DNA from: Luteibacter yeojuensis
Lineage (GTDB): Bacteria; Pseudomonadota; Gammaproteobacteria; Xanthomonadales; Rhodanobacteraceae
Assembly: GCF_000964085.1 (NCBI RefSeq)
Contig: NZ_JZRB01000020.1
Span: 1 to 48,752 of the forward strand
Reading direction: 5' to 3'
DNA: 48,752 bases
The position numbers were made by a program, and so were the translations under genes. Shown piece after piece: positions 45,102-48,752 of this stretch. The notes below the pieces were generated by a model, which was not told where the DNA came from, searched no databases, and saw only the letters and a list, made by a program, of their open reading frames with translations. Positions within the stretch are counted from its first letter, which is position 1; each line of letters opens with the position of its first letter.

Positions 45102-45500
45102 CTACGGGGTGTCGTCCCCCCGCTCGGTGTCGTAGGGGGACGGGCGCTCGGCGACGCTCCTGAGGCGCTGCGCCAGGTGGCTATCCACCGGCTGCACCGG
45201 CGCCGAAAGGAACGGCCCGCGGCGAAGCGGCTCCCATTTGATGACGGCGCGGCGACCCAGCGCCCACGCGATATCCGCGAGGTTGCCCAGCGTAAGCGTG
45301 CGTGCGCCGGAAAGCAGTTGCGTGACCTGCGCACGGGTGGTGCCAAGCCGCCTGGCCAGGTCGGCCCGGGACATGCCGGTGGACGCCATGAGCTCGGCGA
45401 CCGCTTCGGTGGTCCACAGGATGAGCCGCTCGCGTTCGTAGGCGCGGCGGTCTTCCTCGGTGGCCTCCTGGCGGGCAACCCAGTCGTCGTTCGTAGCCAT
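45102..45500 (-). CDS. XRE-family antitoxin, HigA-like
   Basis: A 132-residue helix-turn-helix protein. The XRE domain is about 43-92 (MSRADLARRLGTTRAQVTQLLSGARTLTLGNLADIAWAL). The N terminus is a charged helix with many Glu and Arg; the C terminus is a polar tail. It starts immediately after the toxin stop (TAG then ATG, no gap), the toxin-first order of HigBA systems. It is convergent with the HExxH gene, 3 bases apart. Confidence 0.85.
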   Translation of the reverse strand: MATNDDWVARQEATEEDRRAYERERLILWTTEAVAELMASTGMSRADLARRLGTTRAQVTQLLSGARTLTLGNLADIAWALGRRAVIKWEPLRRGPFLSAPVQPVDSHLAQRLRSVAERPSPYDTERGDDTP

Positions 45501-45866
45501 CTAGTTCACCTTCTCAAGAAATTGCCGCCTGCATCGCTCGGCGTACGCGATGTCGGTTTTGTCATGCTTATCCTTCTTTTTGTAAACACCGCGGACGACG
45601 ACCACGCCATCGCCATGCATGAAGCAGAGCAGGCGCACCTGGAACGACTTGAACTCGAAGATGCCCGCCGACCCCTCGAGTTTCTTGAATTTCTCGGTGT
45701 TGTGGATACCGCCCATGGTGCCGAACAAATCGAACAACACATCGACCTTGCGGCGGGCCGCGCGGTCGAGCGAGGCCAGGAACGCATGCACGCACTGGCA
45801 ATCGCCCTCATCGACGAGGGCATACACCGACTTCTTTAATCCCTTGAACAGACATCGTGTCTTCAA
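45501..45866 (-). CDS. HigB/Gp49-like toxin (RelE superfamily)
   Basis: A small basic protein of 121 residues resembling the phage-derived Gp49/HigB toxins, which cleave mRNA on the ribosome. I start it at the TTG at 45866 because GGAGG lies 7 bases before it; the frame extends 13 codons further without a better site. The family pattern is seen in FEFKSFQVRLLCFMHGDGVVVVRGVYKKKDK and a Lys/Arg-rich C-terminal helix. A hairpin (45885-45903) lies just upstream of the ribosome site. The assignment is from overall pattern and the adjacent antitoxin. Confidence 0.8.
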   Translation of the reverse strand: MKTRCLFKGLKKSVYALVDEGDCQCVHAFLASLDRAARRKVDVLFDLFGTMGGIHNTEKFKKLEGSAGIFEFKSFQVRLLCFMHGDGVVVVRGVYKKKDKHDKTDIAYAERCRRQFLEKVN

Positions 45867-45884
45867 CGCGTTTCCTCCCATGCG

Positions 45885-45959
45885 GCCGGGTTTCCTACCC
45901 GGCACCGCGGGAGAAACTTAGCGCAGGGAGCCCCATGCGTCTGTCGGATGATTCCGACA
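45885..45959. promoter_or_regulatory. Two inverted repeats upstream of the toxin-antitoxin pair
   Basis: GCCGGGT/ACCCGGC with a 5-base loop (45885-45903) and TGTCGGA/TCCGACA with a 4-base loop (45942-45959) precede the toxin gene. HigA-type antitoxins repress their own promoter at such dyads, so either may be the operator. A convincing -35/-10 pair is not visible. Confidence 0.5.
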
Positions 45960-45995
45960 CACCATGTAGGTGAAACGGCTGGCCAGCGTGGGGGA

Positions 45996-47264
45996 TCAGC
46001 CCGGTTCGTTGCGCTCGATCTGCGAGACGACCTCGCTGGCCGCCACCGCGGTGGCTGACGCGAGGCGGCGGCGCTCCATGCCGCGGTACCACAGCCACGC
46101 CGCGAGGCCGACCAGGCAAAGGGCCGAGGCGCCCAACGCCAGGTGCAGCATGCTCGACGACAACAGCGGCGAAAGCACGCCGGCGATGAAGGCCGTGGTG
46201 AGCAGGCTGCCGAACGCCTGCACCGACGATACGCCGCCACGCTGCGCGGGGAAGCGATCGAGCAGCAGCAAGGTGATGGTGGGGAAGGCCATCTGCACGC
46301 CGCAGCCGTAGAGCGCCAGCGGCAGCGTGGACCACGGCACGCGCGGCGCGTCGAGCACCAGCGCTAAGAACAGGCTGAAGGCGCAGCTGGCCAGCATGGC
46401 TGCGTAACCCCAGCCGACGGTGCGCGCCGCGCTGACGCGGCCGGCGACGCGGCCGGAAATGAACGCACCGGTGACCATGCCGGTCACGGTCGGCACGAAC
46501 AGCCAGGGAAAGCCGTCGGCGCCCAGGTGCAGCACATCGCGGATGAGGTGCGGCGCCGAGGCGATATACAGGAACAGGCCGGCGAAATTCACCGAGCTGG
46601 CGATGGCCAGCGGCCAGAACGGCAGGTCGCGGGCGATGGCAAGGTAGCCGCGCAGCAACGGCCGCGGCCGGAACACGGTGCGTTTTTCGACCGGGTGCGA
46701 TTCCTGCAGGAACCGCAGGATGCCCGCCACCAGCAGCACCGTGAACGCCGTGAGCGCCCAGAAGATGCCGCGCCAGCCATCGATGCCCAGCAACCATGCA
46801 CCGACGATGGGCGCGATGGCCGGCGCGATGCCGAAGATCATCATCACCTTCGACATCATCCGCTGCGCATCCTCGCCGTGCAGCGTGTCGCGCACGATGG
46901 CCCGGCCGACGACGATGCCCGCGCCGCCCGACAGCCCCTGGACGATGCGGCAGCCAAGCAGGAAGCCGAAGCCCGGCGCCAGCGCCGCGCCCGCCGAGGC
47001 CAGGGCGTAGATGCCCATGGCCACGACGATGACGGGCTTGCGCCCGTAGGCGTCGGAGATGGCGCCGTGGAACAGGCTCATCACCGCATAGGCCAGCAGG
47101 TAGACGCTGAGCAGCTGCTGCAGGGCCACCTCGCCCACGCCGAACGAACGGCCGATATCGGGGAAGCCCGGGAAGATGGCGTCGATGGAGAACGGCCCGA
47201 TCATGCTGAGGGCCGCGAGCAACAACGGGAGGTGGCGCCGCGGGTCGCGGGCTACGGAGGCCAT
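45996..47264 (-). CDS. MFS multidrug exporter, Bcr/CflA-type (DHA1)
   Basis: A 422-residue proton-driven efflux protein with about 12 membrane segments. The DHA1 signature after helix 2 is HGAISDAYGRKPVIVV, and the motif C region GIAPAIAPIVGAWL marks a drug antiporter. The start MASVARDPRRHLPLLLAALSMIGPFSIDAIFPGFPDI matches Bcr/CflA proteins (helix 1 with Asp in DAIFP). It ends in a charged cytoplasmic tail. It is divergent from the CFA synthase gene. The drug specificity cannot be read off. Confidence 0.9.
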   Translation of the reverse strand: MASVARDPRRHLPLLLAALSMIGPFSIDAIFPGFPDIGRSFGVGEVALQQLLSVYLLAYAVMSLFHGAISDAYGRKPVIVVAMGIYALASAGAALAPGFGFLLGCRIVQGLSGGAGIVVGRAIVRDTLHGEDAQRMMSKVMMIFGIAPAIAPIVGAWLLGIDGWRGIFWALTAFTVLLVAGILRFLQESHPVEKRTVFRPRPLLRGYLAIARDLPFWPLAIASSVNFAGLFLYIASAPHLIRDVLHLGADGFPWLFVPTVTGMVTGAFISGRVAGRVSAARTVGWGYAAMLASCAFSLFLALVLDAPRVPWSTLPLALYGCGVQMAFPTITLLLLDRFPAQRGGVSSVQAFGSLLTTAFIAGVLSPLLSSSMLHLALGASALCLVGLAAWLWYRGMERRRLASATAVAASEVVSQIERNEPG

Positions 47265-47291
47265 GGACCTTCAATCTGTACCGGGGGATGT

Positions 47292-47310
47292 CTTCCAGTA
47301 TAGCTGGAAG
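47292..47310. promoter_or_regulatory. Dyad in the MFS-cfa intergenic region
   Basis: CTTCCAG, spacer TATAG, CTGGAAG: 7-bp perfect arms in the 107-base gap between the divergent exporter and cfa genes. The symmetry and spacing suit a dimeric regulator of the exporter. A possible cfa -10 (CATAAT, 47342-47347) lies further right, with TTGCCC 19 bases before it, a weak promoter call. Confidence 0.45.
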
Positions 47311-47371
47311 TGGTGCTTGCCCCGTGGTGCCCGGCGGTGGCCATAATCATGCCCGACAGGGGGCGCCACCC

Positions 47372-48496
47372 ATGAGCCACGATACGTCGTCACTGAAGGC
47401 ACGCGCGCAGGGCCTGCTGGAACACGCGGGCATCGCGATCAACGGCAACCGCCCCACCGACATCACGGTGCACGACGAGCGCACCTACGCGCGCGTGTTC
47501 GCGCACGGCTCGCTGGGCCTCGGCGAGTCTTACATGGATGGGTGGTGGGATTGCCCCGACCTGCCCGGCTTCATGGCGCGCGTGCTCACCTCGCACCTCG
47601 ACGAATCGCTGCGCACGCTCGATACCGTCGTGGCGCACCTGAAGGCCCGCCTCACCAACATGCAGCGCGGCGACCACGCGTGGGACGTGGGCCGCCGCCA
47701 CTACGACCTCGGCAACGACCTGTTCGAGGCCATGCTGGGCAGGCGCCTGGTGTATTCATGTGGCTACTGGGCGAACGCGTGGAACCTCGACGATGCGCAG
47801 GAGGCCAAGCTCGATCTCATCTGCCGCAAGCTGCAGCTACGGCCGGGCCAGCGCATCCTCGACATCGGCTGCGGCTGGGGCGAGGCGCTGAAGTACGCGG
47901 CCGAGCGTTACGGCACCCGTGGCGTCGGCATCACGATCTCGAAAGAGCAGGCCGACTACGCGCGCGAGCTGTGCCGCGGGCTGCCCATCGAGATCCGGCT
48001 GCAGGATTACCACGCGCTCGATGAATCCTTCGACGCCATCCTCTCGGTAGGCATGTTCGAGCACGTGGGCGGGAAGAACTACCGGCCCTGGTTCGAGGTG
48101 GCGCGGCGCTGCGTGCGGCCCGACGGGCTGGTGCTGCTGCATTGCATCGGCAGCAACGGCGCGCCGACACGGCCCGACCCGTGGATCGACCGGTACATCT
48201 TCCCGAACTCGGTGATCCCCACCATGCCGCAGGTGGCCAGCGCCCTCGAAAGCCTGTTCGTGGTGGAGGACTGGCACAACTTCGGCCCCGACTACGACCG
48301 CACCCTGGTGGCCTGGCAGGTGAACTTCGATGCCGCGTGGCCGCAGTTGTCGGCGCGCTACGACGAGCGCTTCCGGCGCATGTTCCACTATTACCTGGGC
48401 TGCTCGGCCGGCATCTTCCGCAGCCGCCGCGACCAGCTCTGGCAGGTGCTGCTGTCGCCACGGGGCGTGCCAGGCGGCATGCGCGTGCCGCGGTAG
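47372..48496 (+). CDS. cfa: Cyclopropane-fatty-acyl-phospholipid synthase
   Basis: Uses S-adenosylmethionine to convert unsaturated acyl chains of membrane phospholipids to cyclopropane rings. It has 374 residues from the ATG at 47372 (AGGGGG upstream); the frame starts earlier without family sequence. The conserved blocks are HYDLGNDLF (110-118), YSCGYW (128-133), the SAM site ILDIGCGWG (162-170), FEHVG with the bicarbonate-site Glu (230) and YLGCSAGIFRSRRDQLWQV with Cys344. The length fits E. coli Cfa (382). Confidence 0.95.
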   Translation: MSHDTSSLKARAQGLLEHAGIAINGNRPTDITVHDERTYARVFAHGSLGLGESYMDGWWDCPDLPGFMARVLTSHLDESLRTLDTVVAHLKARLTNMQRGDHAWDVGRRHYDLGNDLFEAMLGRRLVYSCGYWANAWNLDDAQEAKLDLICRKLQLRPGQRILDIGCGWGEALKYAAERYGTRGVGITISKEQADYARELCRGLPIEIRLQDYHALDESFDAILSVGMFEHVGGKNYRPWFEVARRCVRPDGLVLLHCIGSNGAPTRPDPWIDRYIFPNSVIPTMPQVASALESLFVVEDWHNFGPDYDRTLVAWQVNFDAAWPQLSARYDERFRRMFHYYLGCSAGIFRSRRDQLWQVLLSPRGVPGGMRVPR

Positions 48497-48532
48497 ACAA
48501 AACGACCACCTGTGGCCCCGTAGGGTCGGGGC

Positions 48533-48752
48533 ATGATCGAGACCGACGTCCCTGCCCGCCTCGACCGCCTCGCCTGGGGCCGGTTCCACACGCTCGTGGT
48601 GGTGGCGCTGGGGATCACCTGGGTGCTGGATGGCCTCGAGGTCACCATCACCGGCTCGATCGCCGGCGCCCTGAAATCCAGCCCGGTGCTGCACCTCACC
48701 GACACCCAGGTGGGCCTGGCCGGCAGCGTCTACCTGGTGGGCGCCGTGGCGG
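48533..48752 (+). CDS. MFS transporter, N-terminal fragment (cut by window end)
   Basis: The frame from the ATG at 48533 is open to the window edge, about 73 residues: MIETDVPARLDRLAWGRFH, then a hydrophobic first helix (LVVVALGITWVLDGLEVTI) and a second one starting QVGLAGSVYLVGAVA. The layout of a short amphipathic start and an Asp-Gly-Glu motif in helix 1 is that of sugar/organic-acid MFS transporters. It starts 36 bases after cfa on the same strand. Confidence 0.8.
   Translation, partial: MIETDVPARLDRLAWGRFHTLVVVALGITWVLDGLEVTITGSIAGALKSSPVLHLTDTQVGLAGSVYLVGAVA

Overview
The window is GC-rich chromosomal DNA from a gammaproteobacterium. I infer the order Xanthomonadales (Lysobacterales), most likely the Rhodanobacteraceae (Luteibacter/Dyella/Rhodanobacter type). 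The reasons are the gene order, an OhrR-type regulator with Cys22 and Cys127 as in Xanthomonas, and short REP elements of the pseudomonad/xanthomonad kind. Most of the window is core genome. I see no prophage, integrase, insertion sequence or CRISPR array.

Region 1 (1-18.5 kb, minus strand) is the translation/transcription supercluster. In the direction of transcription it reads tRNA-Tyr, tRNA-Gly, tRNA-Thr, tufB, tRNA-Trp, secE, nusG, rplK, rplA, rplJ, rplL, rpoB, rpoC, rpsL, rpsG, fusA, tufA, and ends in a clear intrinsic terminator. Two strong sigma70-type promoters (before tRNA-Tyr and before rplK), an L10 autoregulatory leader and an attenuator-like hairpin before rplJ are visible. The two EF-Tu copies differ at about 42 of 396 residues.

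Region 2 (18.6-22.7 kb) holds a hotdog thioesterase, a three-gene partner-switching module (membrane RsbU-like phosphatase, RsbW-like kinase, STAS antagonist) and a stand-alone ohrR.

Region 3 (22.7-32.7 kb) is the ychF-pth-rplY-prs-tRNA-Gln-ispE-lolB-TPR lipoprotein block on the minus strand, with hemA-prfA divergent. Here ispE is fused in frame behind a GNAT acetyltransferase domain, the most unusual protein in the window.

Region 4 (32.8-42 kb) has a PPK2 polyphosphate kinase, a CtaG-like membrane protein, a Gld-type ABC system (ATPase, permease, GldG-like auxiliary protein), a membrane-anchored SRPBCC/GyrI-like protein and a NarL-type two-component pair.

Region 5 (42.1-48.75 kb) has an apparent operon GNAT-minC-minD-minE-HExxH protein, a HigBA-like toxin-antitoxin pair, a Bcr/CflA-type drug exporter, a cyclopropane-fatty-acid synthase and the start of a second MFS transporter that runs off the window.

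The most distinctive non-coding feature is a family of nine 24-nt REP units whose stem arms covary. They occur singly, as inverted pairs, as a perfect 44-bp palindrome, and at both ends of a roughly 340-bp imperfect inverted element at 38.0-38.4 kb.
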